Of a DNA stretch of 64,000 nucleotides, positions 25,459-40,629 are shown piece after piece (the first letter of the stretch is position 1; each line of letters starts with the position of its first letter). A program made the translations under genes and the position numbers. Below the pieces are notes generated by a model. The model worked only from the letters and a program-made list of their open reading frames with translations, was not told where the DNA came from and searched no databases. Source of the DNA: Acidisphaera sp. S103 (GTDB taxonomy: Bacteria > Pseudomonadota > Alphaproteobacteria > Acetobacterales > Acetobacteraceae); assembly GCF_009765975.1 (NCBI RefSeq), contig NZ_LMUJ01000064.1:50770-114769 (forward strand), in the 5' to 3' direction.

Positions 25459-27045
25459 TTACAACGCCTGCCACTGGCCGCGCGAATAGCCCCAGGGTAG
25501 CGCCACCATGGACTGCGGCCCGGCGCCCCCGGCCACCACGATATGGACGTCGGCGGGCGATCGTGTCACCGGCAACTGCGTCAGTGCGTCCATGTAGCGC
25601 GGCCGGATTGCACCCACGCCCCGCCCGCTGACAAGCTGCCGGGCAATGCGCGCCATATTGTGGATCGCTTGCGCAAGGTCCTGCCGCGTCCAGTTGGCGC
25701 CAGTGAATACAGCGGCGTGTTCGGGGTTGAGGAAGACCAATAGCTCGCCCGGAATGAAACTGTTGTTGGAGCACAGTGACACCGACGCCTCGGCGATCGC
25801 CTCGCACAGAGCCTCCGGCGTCAGCAGCAGGTTTTCCAGGACGTTGCGCGGTGCTTCCGCTTTCAGCACGAACACGCCCGGCTTTCCGTCCCCGAGTTCG
25901 CTCGCCAGGGACGGCCATGGCGTCCCGAAATGGGCCTCCGCCGTGCAATAGGTAAATTCCGCCGACGAACCGAAGATGGTCAGGTCCGCCTCACCCGGGC
26001 GGGCGCCGAACAGGTGCAGGACACTCAGTGCAACGGCACGTCCGACACAGGCGTTGCCGCGATGCCCTGGTCCCAGACAGCCGGCACCCGCCGACAGCCC
26101 GTAAGCTGCCGGATCGACCCCGGACAGAACGATCGCGTTGCCGGATGGATGCGTGGTGATCGCGGCCTGCGACAGGCGGTAGCCTGGCTGGGCCATCGCG
26201 CGCAGCGCGGCCAGCACGACCGGAAAGCCGCGCGGCGGACAGCCGGCCATGACGGCGTTGGCGGCGACGTCACGCACGCGCAACAGGCGCCCCGAGGTCA
26301 GCGCCGGCCCATACACCACCGCATCCGGGTCGGACTCGACGGTCGCCAGATGTGCCGTGACTGCCGCCTGGGTTGGTGGGATCAACGGCAGCCCATCACC
26401 GATCTCCGCCTGTTCAGCCCAGTCCTGGAACGATGCCATATCCGAGGCCGCACTGGCCCATTGCCGAACGGCCTCGGCGGGATAGGGCGACGCCTGTTCC
26501 GCGGTTGTCGCAACCACGTTGCCGGTCAGCAGCGCGCGAATGCTCGGCATCGTCGCCGTGATCAGCGCCACCGCCTTTTCGGGACTGTCGGTCCGCACGA
26601 GGTCCAGCACGACCACCTGCAACCCCGGGGCACGCGCTTGAAACATCGCCCTTGCCAGCCCGGCCCCGAGCGGTGTGGCCAGCATGGCGGTTGGAATGCC
26701 GCGCCGTTCCAGGGCGATGCTCAGCAGCGCGGTGTGCGCTGTGACGCCGGCATCGGCCAAGGCCAGGATGCAGGCCTCCGGCTGGTGCGCGGCGATCAGG
26801 TTGTCCGCGATACCGTCCACATCGGCGTCGTCGACCCGCAGCATGTTGATCGTCGCGTGTGCCCAGGCGGCTTCCGCCGCGCCCGAACGCAGTGCGTCGG
26901 CCACAACGGCGTAGGCCCCGACACCCAGTTTGCCGTTGTCCAACAGCAGCACACGCCGCCCTTCCAGGCCGGTCAGGCGCGGTGCCGGCCGCACTGGCTG
27001 ACCAGCCAGGATGCCGCGTGGATCGATCAGGTCATCCGTGCTCAT
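25459..27045 (-). CDS. UGSC-like family protein without the redox motif
   Basis: This is a 528-residue protein. The N-terminus (IDPRG near residue 7, APRLTGLEGRRVLLLDNGKLG near 21-41) follows the pattern I associate with UGSC-family (seleno)proteins. In those a U/C-G-S-C motif precedes a conserved E-R-G-IPT segment. Here ALERRGIPTAML (111-122) is present, but the stretch before it is ADAGVT (97-102), with no Cys or Sec. The C-terminal two-thirds, with GDGLPLIPPT, AGCPPRGFPVVLAAL, a Gly/Cys-rich LSAGAGCLGPGHRGNACVGRA and CTAEAHFGTPWPSL, is a separate conserved-looking domain I cannot name. It ends 7 bases from the racemase-fold gene and lies 31 bases downstream of an SDR gene. Confidence 0.6.
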   Translation of the reverse strand: MSTDDLIDPRGILAGQPVRPAPRLTGLEGRRVLLLDNGKLGVGAYAVVADALRSGAAEAAWAHATINMLRVDDADVDGIADNLIAAHQPEACILALADAGVTAHTALLSIALERRGIPTAMLATPLGAGLARAMFQARAPGLQVVVLDLVRTDSPEKAVALITATMPSIRALLTGNVVATTAEQASPYPAEAVRQWASAASDMASFQDWAEQAEIGDGLPLIPPTQAAVTAHLATVESDPDAVVYGPALTSGRLLRVRDVAANAVMAGCPPRGFPVVLAALRAMAQPGYRLSQAAITTHPSGNAIVLSGVDPAAYGLSAGAGCLGPGHRGNACVGRAVALSVLHLFGARPGEADLTIFGSSAEFTYCTAEAHFGTPWPSLASELGDGKPGVFVLKAEAPRNVLENLLLTPEALCEAIAEASVSLCSNNSFIPGELLVFLNPEHAAVFTGANWTRQDLAQAIHNMARIARQLVSGRGVGAIRPRYMDALTQLPVTRSPADVHIVVAGGAGPQSMVALPWGYSRGQWQAL

Positions 27046-27076
27046 GATCTGGGTTTATCCGTTACGATTTTCCGGT

Positions 27077-27841
27077 TCAGTCGCACCAGGCGCCGCCGTT
27101 GACGTCCAACACCTCGCCGGTGACGAAGCTTGCGGCCTCGCCGGCCAGGAACGTCACGGCGTCGGCCACCTCCACGGCGGTGCCCATCCGGCCCACCGGG
27201 ATCAGGCCACGCAGCGTGTCGGGGAAGTTGGTCGTCATCGGTGACGCGATCGGTCCCGGCGCCACCACGTTGACGGTGATGCCGTCGGCCGCCAGTTCCT
27301 TCGCGAAGTAAAATGTCATTGCGTGGATGCCGGCTTTCGACGCGCCATAGGCGACATTGCCGGCGCGCACCTGTTCCGACGGATCAATCCATGGCCGGGG
27401 ATTGCCGCCATTCTTCCCCAGGATGGAACCGATGCTGACGATGCGCCCGTAACGGCGTTCGCGCATCGGCGCCACGACCGCCTGGGTGCACAGAAAGACG
27501 CTCTTCAGATTGTGGTTCAGTACGCGGTCCCATTCCGCCTCGGGCAGTGTCGCCGCGGCGCCGTGCGAACTGACGCCGGCCACGTTGACCAGGATGTCGA
27601 TCCGGCCGAACGCCACCAGCGCCTGGGCGACCATGGCATTGACCGAGGCAGTCTGCGTCACGTCAGCCAGCACCTCGACCGCCTCCCTGCCGAGTGAGCG
27701 CACTGCCGCGGCCGTCGCCGCGGTGCTGTTGCGGTCGGCGAGGCACAGCGACGCGCCTTCTTGCGCAAAGCGTTCGCTGATGGCGCTGCCAAGACCGCCG
27801 GCCGCACCGGTCACGATCGCCACTCTGTCACGCAGTCGCAT
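27077..27841 (-). CDS. SDR family oxidoreductase
   Basis: This 254-residue classical short-chain dehydrogenase has TGAAGGLGSAI (residues 11-21), ADRN after beta 2, NVAG (86-89), and catalytic S139, Y165 and K169 (AYGASKAG). An insertion of about ten residues lies between Ser and Tyr (GGNPRPWIDPSEQVRAGN). The C-terminus has FVTGEVLDVNGG. AGAGGA precedes the ATG at 27841; the longer reading to 28093 overlaps the tctB gene and was rejected. It resembles 3-oxoacyl-ACP reductase-like and secondary-alcohol dehydrogenases. It lies 29 bases after tctB and probably acts on the compound imported by the Tct system. Confidence 0.9.
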   Translation of the reverse strand: MRLRDRVAIVTGAAGGLGSAISERFAQEGASLCLADRNSTAATAAAVRSLGREAVEVLADVTQTASVNAMVAQALVAFGRIDILVNVAGVSSHGAAATLPEAEWDRVLNHNLKSVFLCTQAVVAPMRERRYGRIVSIGSILGKNGGNPRPWIDPSEQVRAGNVAYGASKAGIHAMTFYFAKELAADGITVNVVAPGPIASPMTTNFPDTLRGLIPVGRMGTAVEVADAVTFLAGEAASFVTGEVLDVNGGAWCD

Positions 27842-27870
27842 CGGTTTGTCCTCTTGCCGGGTATGGTTTG

Positions 27871-28332
27871 TTATCCGCCGAACCAAGCCCCCACGGGGAA
27901 TGGCAGCGTCAGCAGCCTGGCGAACACCACGTAGACCAGCAATGTCACCGTCGCGGGCACGCCGAACAGAATACCCCAGGACCGCTGGCGCAACAGCCAA
28001 AGCTGCACTGCGACATAGACGAACGTCGCGGGGAAAAAGCCGACCAGCGTCCATGACGCGACATAGGCGGTGCACAGGGCGATCGTGACCCACAGGACGA
28101 CCGGACCGCCTGCCGTGTCGGGCACGACCGCGGGGGTGCCGACGCCCCCTGCCCCGGCCCGCGCGGTTCGCCAGTCGTTCGCTGCCGAGGTCAGCAACAG
28201 CAGCGCGATGGCCGCGATCAGCACCTGCGAATAGGCCAGCGGGTAGTGCAACGATCCGTCCATGCCCAGCGTCGCAAGAAAGCCGATGGCGAACGCCACG
28301 CCCATGATCAGGCCGCCCGCCGCACGCAGCAC
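27871..28332 (-). CDS. tctB: tripartite tricarboxylate transporter small subunit, TctB family
   Basis: This 153-residue membrane protein has four hydrophobic segments (about residues 5-22, 34-48, 78-100, 122-142) separated by a polar Ala/Gly-rich loop. That is the layout of TctB, the small membrane component of tripartite tricarboxylate transporters. I chose the GTG at 28332; an ATG eight codons later is possible. It follows tctC by four bases. The large membrane subunit TctA is encoded on the opposite strand from 29417 rather than downstream. The family identification rests on topology and neighbourhood more than on sequence motifs. Confidence 0.75.
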   Translation of the reverse strand: MLRAAGGLIMGVAFAIGFLATLGMDGSLHYPLAYSQVLIAAIALLLLTSAANDWRTARAGAGGVGTPAVVPDTAGGPVVLWVTIALCTAYVASWTLVGFFPATFVYVAVQLWLLRQRSWGILFGVPATVTLLVYVVFARLLTLPFPVGAWFGG

Positions 28333-28336
28333 GTTC

Positions 28337-29308
28337 CTAGGCCTTGTGCTTGATGTTCATGCCAAGCTGGGTGAACAGCTTGTCGAACTCGGCGTATTCC
28401 GCCATCACCGCGGCCCGCGTCGCGGCGGGATCGAGGTAGTCGACTGTCAGTTCGACCTTGGCGAAATCCTGTTTCAGGGCCGGATCGGCCATCGCCTGCT
28501 TCAGCGCGGCGGCCAGCTTGTCCTGCACCGGCTGCGGCGTCGCCTTCGGCACCGCGATCGAACGCCACACGCCCGTGGTAACGTCGTAGCCCAGTTCGCG
28601 GAACGTCGGAACTTCCGGAAAGAAAGCGGATCGTTCCGGTGCCGCCATCGCCAGCACGCGGATCCGCTTCGCCTGGTACAGCGGCATCACCTCCTGCGTG
28701 TTGTTCACCGAGAAATCGAGATGGGCGCCGAGCACCGAGGCAATTTTCTCCGCGCCGCCCTTGAAGCCGGGAACGACCTTCGCTTTGGCGCCGGACAGCG
28801 CCAGGAACAAGGCTCCGCACACGCTGGAGCTTGGCCAGCTTGCCTCGATCCCGGTGGAGATTTCGCCTGGCTTCGCCTTCATCGCATCCACGAGGTCCTT
28901 CAGGGTCTTGAACGCGCTGTCGGCGTTCACCACCAGCATGTTCGGCACGAAGCTGACCTGGCCGATGAAGGCGTAATCGTCCGGCGTGAAGCGGACGTTC
29001 GGCACCAGCCAGGGCGACGCGGTGATTGCCGGGCTGACCATGGTGATGGTGTAGCCGTCGGGCTTGGCGAACGCGCCCACGGTATAGCCGGTGATGCCGC
29101 CGGCGCCTTCGCGGTTCTCCACGATGACGCGGGTGCCCAGCGTCTTCTCGTAGTAGGGTTGCAGGGCGCGCGCGTTGATCGACACGCCGCCGCCGGGGCC
29201 ATAGGGCACGATCATGGTGACCGGACGGGACGGATAGTCGTCCGCGCGGGCGATGTGGGACACGGCCAGCGCACCCGTGACGCCCAGCAGCAGGCTTCTT
29301 CTTTGCAT
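28337..29308 (-). CDS. tctC: tripartite tricarboxylate transporter substrate-binding protein (Bug/TctC family)
   Basis: This 323-residue Bug-family periplasmic protein begins with MQRRSLLLGVTGALAVSHIARA, a twin-Arg type or Sec signal peptide. The mature N-terminus YPSRPVTMIVPYGPGGGVSINAR is diagnostic of the family (PxGPGG loop binding the carboxylate). VIVENREGAGGITGYTVGAFAKPDGYTI and the later domain with VLGAHLDFSVNN and RSIAVPKATPQPVQDKL are also typical. GGGAGGG precedes the ATG. It should bind a carboxylate or similar anionic compound for the TctAB membrane pair. It is the first gene of the minus-strand set 29308-25459 and diverges from tctA. Confidence 0.92.
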   Translation of the reverse strand: MQRRSLLLGVTGALAVSHIARADDYPSRPVTMIVPYGPGGGVSINARALQPYYEKTLGTRVIVENREGAGGITGYTVGAFAKPDGYTITMVSPAITASPWLVPNVRFTPDDYAFIGQVSFVPNMLVVNADSAFKTLKDLVDAMKAKPGEISTGIEASWPSSSVCGALFLALSGAKAKVVPGFKGGAEKIASVLGAHLDFSVNNTQEVMPLYQAKRIRVLAMAAPERSAFFPEVPTFRELGYDVTTGVWRSIAVPKATPQPVQDKLAAALKQAMADPALKQDFAKVELTVDYLDPAATRAAVMAEYAEFDKLFTQLGMNIKHKA

Positions 29309-29416
29309 CCGGCCCTCCCAGCCCAACCGGTGCCTCGATTTGACAGGCTTCGGTCGGCGCCTACCATAGTTGCGCGGCCAACGAACGACAACACGCAGGG
29401 GGAGCACGCGGTCGGC

Positions 29417-30919
29417 ATGGAGCATCTGATCGCGCAAGGCTTCCTGCACGTCTTCACGCTGGGCAATCTGGCCGCGATGGTGTTCGGCGTCACGATCGGC
29501 ATGATTTTCGGCGCGATCCCCGGCCTGTCCGGCGCCACCGCGATGACCATGCTGCTGCCGCTGACCTTCGTATTCCGAGCCGATACCGGCGTGCTGTTTC
29601 TGATCGCGATTTGGAATTCGGCGGTGTATGCCGGATCGATCGCGGCGATCTGCCTGAACATTCCCGGCAACGCCGCGGCCGCGGCCTGCGCGATCGAGGG
29701 GCATCTGTTGGCGCAACGTGGCCTGGCGCGCCGGGCACTGCGGGCGTCTATTGTCGGCGCAACGATCGGCGGGTTCGCCGCGGCGGCCGCGCTGATGCTG
29801 CTGTCGCCACCGCTCGCGGCGATGGCACTGACATTCGGGCCGGCCGAGATGTTCGGACTGGCGTTGTTCGGCATGGCCGCGGTGGTGTCGCTGGCGTCCG
29901 GCTCACTGGTGCGTGGCACCATTGGCATGCTGATCGGACTGCTGATCGCCAGTGTCGGTACCGCGCCGAGCGGCGACATTCGGCTGGTGGTGACGCCCGA
30001 CCTGATCAATGGGCTGCCGATGATCCCGACGCTGGTGGGATTCTTTACGGTCCCGGTGCTGCTGGAAATGGTGCTGCACCGGCGCACGCGGGTGGCGGTG
30101 AACCTGGCCTCGCTGGATCAGCCTGACACGTTCCTGCTGCGTCTGTCGGACTGGACGACGCACTGGTTCACCATCGCCAAATCGGCCGTGCTGGGCGTGT
30201 TCCTGGGCGTGGTGCCCGGGCACGGACCCACCATCGCCAGTTTCATTGCGTTTGGTGAGGCTCGGCGTACCGCGAAGCCCGGACATGAGTTCGGCCGCGG
30301 CGACATTCGCGGCGTGCTGGCGCCGGAGACGGCGGCCAACGCGGCGGTGTTCTCGTCGCTGGTGCCGGCGCTGACGCTGGGGATTCCGGGCAGCGTCGAC
30401 GCGGTGATCGTCATGGCGGCGCTGACCATGCACGGGATGATCCCCGGGCCGATGCTGCTGCAAAGCAGCGGCGACGTGCTGTACACGATCTTCGCCGGCG
30501 CATTTGTTGCCAACACGCTGATGCTGATCTTCGCTCTAACCTGCGCCCGCCTGATTGCTCGTGTCACGCGCGCGCCGCTGGCGATCCTGGCGCCGATCAT
30601 CATCGTGTTCGCGATGGTCGGCGCCTTCGCGGTGAACGGCGATATGTTCGATGTTTACGTGGCGCTGGCCACGGGGCTGTTCGGCTTCGCGCTGCGCCTG
30701 CTGCGCGTGCCGTTGCCACCGTTGTTGCTCGGCTTGATCCTGGGCGGGCCGATCGAGACCTACTTCCTGCAGGCAACGGTGCTCTACAACAGCATCTGGC
30801 AGGCGATGACACGGCCGATCTGCGCGGCCCTGGTGCTGCTGACGCTGGCCACGATCGGCTACACGCTGATCAAGGAACTGAAAGCGAGATCGCCTGAGGC
30901 CGAAGGCCGGAAGGCGTGA
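29417..30919 (+). CDS. tctA: tripartite tricarboxylate transporter permease, TctA family
   Basis: This is a 500-residue large membrane subunit with about 11-12 hydrophobic segments. The signature GAIPGLSGATAMTMLLPLTF (about residues 36-55) and the repeat-half counterpart GVVPGHGPTIASFIAFGEAR (about 268-287), followed by SLVPALTLGIPGSVDAVIVMAAL, are hallmarks of TctA. Normally tctA follows tctB. Here it is transcribed away from tctCB, leaving a 108-base divergent promoter region (29309-29416). The in-frame extension upstream to 28262 is antisense to tctCB and was rejected. A racemase-fold gene follows 37 bases downstream. Confidence 0.92.
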   Translation: MEHLIAQGFLHVFTLGNLAAMVFGVTIGMIFGAIPGLSGATAMTMLLPLTFVFRADTGVLFLIAIWNSAVYAGSIAAICLNIPGNAAAAACAIEGHLLAQRGLARRALRASIVGATIGGFAAAAALMLLSPPLAAMALTFGPAEMFGLALFGMAAVVSLASGSLVRGTIGMLIGLLIASVGTAPSGDIRLVVTPDLINGLPMIPTLVGFFTVPVLLEMVLHRRTRVAVNLASLDQPDTFLLRLSDWTTHWFTIAKSAVLGVFLGVVPGHGPTIASFIAFGEARRTAKPGHEFGRGDIRGVLAPETAANAAVFSSLVPALTLGIPGSVDAVIVMAALTMHGMIPGPMLLQSSGDVLYTIFAGAFVANTLMLIFALTCARLIARVTRAPLAILAPIIIVFAMVGAFAVNGDMFDVYVALATGLFGFALRLLRVPLPPLLLGLILGGPIETYFLQATVLYNSIWQAMTRPICAALVLLTLATIGYTLIKELKARSPEAEGRKA

Positions 30920-30956
30920 ATCACGCGAAAAACTTACAGGCTCGGAGGAAGCACGC

Positions 30957-31769
30957 ATGAAGCTGTGGTATCAAAGCATGTCCCGGCAAACGGAATGGGG
31001 CGGCTATCCGCGCGTGCTGCGCGAGATCCTCGATCGTGTGCGCGACCCCGATACCGAGATCCACGTAGCCGGAATCACGGAAATCGGCGGCACCGGCGAT
31101 CAGTTCCGCTACCTGGAATATCTGGAAACCGGGGAGGTGCTGAAGAACGTGCATCGCGCGGTGCGGGAAGGTTTCGATGCATTCCTGATTGGCAACATCG
31201 CCGATCCCGGCCTGCACGCGGCGCGGGAGATCGCCGATATCCCGGTGCTGGGATTATGCGAGTCAGCGATGCACATGGCGTGCATGATGGGGGCGAATTT
31301 TTCGTTCGTGACGATCAACGAGAAATTCACCCCGCGCATTATCGAGAACGTGGCGCGCTACGGACTGCGCGAACGCTTCGTCGGCGCGAACCGCATGCGG
31401 ATCGAGCGGATCACCGATCTTGGGCCGGGGTTCGACAATCCCGAGGCGCAGGCTCGCATCCTGGCACAGTTCAATGAGGCGGCCCGCAAGAATACCGAAG
31501 CGGGCGCCGAGGTGGTGATCGCCGCCGGCGGCGTGGTGATGGCGTTGCTGGCGCATGCCGGGGTTTATGAAACCGAGGATGGCGTGCCGATCCTCAACGG
31601 CATCACCAACCTGGTGAAGCTGGGCGAAGCGGCGGTGAAGCTGAACCGCATCATGGGCGGGCGGTTCACCTCCAAGAAATGCGTCTATGCCCCGCCGCCG
31701 CCTGACCAGATCGAAACATTCCGTAAATTCTACGGGGCGGACATCTATCCGACCGTGAAAGCGCCCTGA
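30957..31769 (+). CDS. Asp/Glu racemase superfamily protein with one of two catalytic cysteines
   Basis: This 270-residue protein has the hydantoin/Asp/Glu racemase fold. It begins MKLWYQSMSRQ, a start typical of a subgroup near hydantoin racemase. The first lobe keeps a Cys at residue 101 in IPVLGLCESAMH. The second lobe, where LGC-type motifs normally sit, reads GAEVVIAAGGVVM, with no Cys. This one-thiol arrangement is more like arylmalonate decarboxylase-type or isomerase members than true racemases, though the single Cys differs in detail. It follows tctA in the same direction and is probably co-transcribed, so its substrate may be a carboxylate imported by TctABC. GGAGG lies about 9 bases before the ATG. 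Confidence 0.82.
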   Translation: MKLWYQSMSRQTEWGGYPRVLREILDRVRDPDTEIHVAGITEIGGTGDQFRYLEYLETGEVLKNVHRAVREGFDAFLIGNIADPGLHAAREIADIPVLGLCESAMHMACMMGANFSFVTINEKFTPRIIENVARYGLRERFVGANRMRIERITDLGPGFDNPEAQARILAQFNEAARKNTEAGAEVVIAAGGVVMALLAHAGVYETEDGVPILNGITNLVKLGEAAVKLNRIMGGRFTSKKCVYAPPPPDQIETFRKFYGADIYPTVKAP

Positions 31770-31856
31770 CAGACGGCAGGATCGCCGCCGTAACGGCCAC
31801 TTCGTGGTGTCCCGAGCATGGCGTCGGATGGTCGCCCTAGAACGTTTTGTTTGATC

Positions 31857-31900
31857 GCATGATTCACGCGCTCTGGACGTTCCGCCCAGCGCGATCATGC
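31857..31900. terminator. imperfect hairpin between convergent genes
   Basis: Arms GCATGAT-tca-CGCGCT (31857-31872) and AGCGCG-ATCATGC (31888-31900) pair over 13 bases with a three-base bulge around a 15-base loop. It sits between the stop at 31769 (plus) and the stop at 31902 (minus), so it could terminate either transcript. No U-tract is visible on either side. Confidence 0.4.
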
Positions 31901-31901
31901 T

Positions 31902-33632
31902 CTATGTCCGGCTGGCCTGGCCGGCCAAAGCCGCGGGCACGTCGAGCACGACATCCCGGGAAAACCGATGATTTTCGGCCCCGGAGACGGGGAAAATCTC
32001 CTTGCTTCGCCAGGCTTCCTCGATGCAGGCGGCCAGTTCGCTTTGCAGATAGGGCTTGGCAAGACGCTGAAACGGTTGACCCTCGGCCGACGTCTGTTCC
32101 GCGAATCCGGAGGCGATGATGATCGGAAGACCGGGCCGCTGATGCCGGGCGGTCGCCGACAGCTCGAGTCCGTTCATTCCCGGCATGGCGTAGTCGGCGA
32201 TCAGCAGCTCCACTTCCAAACCGGTCGCCAGAAGCTGGAGCGCCGCCATACCCGATTCGGCTGTGGCCACGCGGTGGCCCAGGTCCTCCAGCATGGCCGC
32301 GGAACTGGTCAGGACCAACGGGTCGTCGTCAACGAGCAAAATCTGTCTCGAAATAGGGGAAGACGGCTTGCTGACCGTGATTGTGCGCGGCGCATCCAGG
32401 TGCATCACGTCCCCCATCGGAAGCCAGAGACGGATCGATGTTCCTTGTCCCATCCGGCTGTCGATCTGCATGGCTCCGCCTGACTGCATCATCAAGCCCT
32501 GCACCATCGACAGTCCGAGACCCGTCCCTTTTCCGACCCCTTTCGTCGTGAAGAACGGCTCTGTCGCGCGTTTCAACGTCGCCTCATCCATGCCGGTTCC
32601 GGTGTCGGTGACGGTGATGCTGACATACGCGCCCGACGACAACCCGGAGAGCGGGTTCGCCGTGGCCTCACGTTCCGCGGAGATCGTAAGCTGGCCTTCG
32701 CCGTCCATGGCATCCCGAGCGTTGAGCGCGAGGTTGAGGATCGCCAGCTCCAATTGATGCGGATCGACCATGACCGATGGAAGGCCGGGTGCAATATCGA
32801 TGCTGACGTCGATCTGTGGACCGAGGGAGCGGCGGACCATGTCGCTCATCCCCTCCAGCAGGGTCTGCAGGTGAACCGGGGCCGGTTTCAGTTCCTGCCG
32901 GCGGGCGAAGGCGAGCATACGGCGGGTGAGCGACGCGCCCCGGCTGGCGCCGGCCAGGGCGCCGTCGATCAGGCGATGAAGGGCGGGGTTGTCCGGAATT
33001 CGTTTTCTCAGCAGTTCCAGATTGGCCGAGACCGCCGTCAGCAGATTGTTGAAGTCGTGCGCGACGCCGCCGGTCAACTGGCCGATGCTTTCCATCTTCT
33101 GCATTTCGTGGACCTTGGCGAGCGCGGCCTCACGTTCGCGGGTGCGTTCCTCGACCCGCTGTTCCAATTGCGCGTTGGTCTGGGCCAGTTCGCGGGTGCG
33201 TTCGGCGACGCGGTTTTCCAGTTCGGCGTTCAGGCGTTCCAGTTCCCGCGTCTTGCGATAGAGTTCGGCGAAGACCTTGACCTTGGCGCGCATCAATTCG
33301 GGGACCAGGGGTACGGGTAGATAGTCCACTGCCCCGGCCTGATAGCCGCGCAGCCGGTCAGGGTCGGTCAGGTGAATGGCGGACACGAAGATGATCGCGG
33401 TGCGACGAAAACGCGGATGCTCCCTGATCATCGCCGCCAGCTCGAAGCCGTCGGTTTCCGGCATCGATACGTCTGTCAATACAACCGCGACCTCGGTCTT
33501 CAGCAGTATCTCCAGCGCCGCTCGAGCTGACCCGGCCTTCAGCAGGTTTTCGCCAAGCTCCTCCAGGATCACCTCAAAGCTGAGCAGCTTGGCGGGCTGA
33601 TCGTCGACAAGAAGGATATTGACTTTTTCCAT
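31902..33632 (-). CDS. hybrid histidine kinase, REC-HisKA-HATPase-REC
   Basis: This is a 576-residue soluble kinase. The N-terminal receiver (about residues 5-122) has D54 as phospho-acceptor and the usual acidic pair D10/D11; its conserved Lys is replaced (LPVPLVPE). A heptad-rich coiled coil (about 125-180) leads to the HisKA box GGVAHDFNNLL with H192, an N-box LALNARDAMD, G1 DTGTGM and G2 GTGLGLS. A C-terminal receiver (about 429-550) has D480. No transmembrane segment is present. The start was set at the ATG at 33632; the gene begins five bases after the stop of the giant HAMP kinase. This order suggests phosphate exchange between the two proteins, with the N-terminal receiver taking phosphate from the upstream kinase. 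Confidence 0.9.
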   Translation of the reverse strand: MEKVNILLVDDQPAKLLSFEVILEELGENLLKAGSARAALEILLKTEVAVVLTDVSMPETDGFELAAMIREHPRFRRTAIIFVSAIHLTDPDRLRGYQAGAVDYLPVPLVPELMRAKVKVFAELYRKTRELERLNAELENRVAERTRELAQTNAQLEQRVEERTREREAALAKVHEMQKMESIGQLTGGVAHDFNNLLTAVSANLELLRKRIPDNPALHRLIDGALAGASRGASLTRRMLAFARRQELKPAPVHLQTLLEGMSDMVRRSLGPQIDVSIDIAPGLPSVMVDPHQLELAILNLALNARDAMDGEGQLTISAEREATANPLSGLSSGAYVSITVTDTGTGMDEATLKRATEPFFTTKGVGKGTGLGLSMVQGLMMQSGGAMQIDSRMGQGTSIRLWLPMGDVMHLDAPRTITVSKPSSPISRQILLVDDDPLVLTSSAAMLEDLGHRVATAESGMAALQLLATGLEVELLIADYAMPGMNGLELSATARHQRPGLPIIIASGFAEQTSAEGQPFQRLAKPYLQSELAACIEEAWRSKEIFPVSGAENHRFSRDVVLDVPAALAGQASRT

Positions 33633-33637
33633 GGTAC

Positions 33638-39925
<6,288 letters not shown>

Positions 39926-40281
39926 TGGTAGCTCCTTTGTCGTGCGCTTGGGGGGCCTCATCCGGCGCACCGCTTTGGAGCAAACACCTAAAAGATCGTG
40001 ACTGTTAACGATAGGCCATTACGCTTTCCGCACGTTCACAAATGGTTGACTTTTTTCAAAGTATCTTGATTTCAAGGGGTAAGAGGTCGCACGGCTTTTA
40101 TCGCGCTGTCGAGATGGCCGAGACCGACCAGCAAGCGTCGTCGCTCTTCGGCGCCTTCCCCGCGGCCAGACCTGTGCACCGGCTTCTCGGCTGTCAGGCG
40201 CGACCACTGGACATCCACACCCGGGCACCCACGTCTTACGGCGTCCCGGGATCGCCCCGGGCATGTGCCGAGGAATTTCCG
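39926..40281. promoter_or_regulatory. divergent upstream region of kinase operon and small lipoprotein gene
   Basis: These 356 bases separate the kinase start (minus) from a small plus-strand gene. They contain a comparatively AT-rich core at about 39980-40075 with TTGACT at 40046-40051, but no -10 at a proper distance. A hairpin CCCGGG-ATCGC-CCCGGG lies at 40245-40261, about 20 bases before the lipoprotein start. No other gene is supported; opposite-strand frames here are short and compositionally odd. Confidence 0.4.
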
Positions 40282-40503
40282 ATGCTTTTTCCAACGCGGG
40301 TGTTGCTGATGGCAGTCGTCCTGTCGGCGGCCTCCTGTACCGCGGCAGGCCTTCAGCAGGGGTCGGCGGCTGCGGGAGACCCCAATGTGCCGGGCGCAAC
40401 CGGTCAAGCCGTCGTTATTGGCTCCAACAGCAGCATGGCGGGTTCGGACCGCATCCACCCTGACTGGGGGTCCGCGGCATTGAATTCCTTTACGGGACGT
40501 TAA
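40282..40503 (+). CDS. small putative lipoprotein
   Basis: This is a 73-residue protein. The N-terminus MLFPTRVLLMAVVLSAAS-C gives a hydrophobic segment ending in a lipobox-like LSAASC (Cys19), so lipidation at Cys19 is plausible. The rest is Gly/Ser/Ala-rich without a recognisable domain. GAGGA lies nine bases before the ATG, which supports translation. It is transcribed away from the kinase operon and lies 126 bases ahead of the sigma-54 activator. A longer in-frame start at 40042 is possible but lacks a signal peptide. Nothing further can be said about its role. Confidence 0.5.
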   Translation: MLFPTRVLLMAVVLSAASCTAAGLQQGSAAAGDPNVPGATGQAVVIGSNSSMAGSDRIHPDWGSAALNSFTGR

Positions 40504-40629
40504 TCTGCCGGCGTCTCAGGCGGCGGGACCGCAAAAGCGTGGGTTTGTGAGCATTGTGTCAGACACCGAGAATTGACTCACGACGCGCCACCAAACGGCC
40601 CGATTCTCTGTGTTAGACATGACGCTCTC

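Noticed and set aside
25459..27045. Selenocysteine readthrough in the UGSC-like protein
   Set aside because: The frame is continuous, with no in-frame TGA at the motif position. The motif residues are simply replaced.
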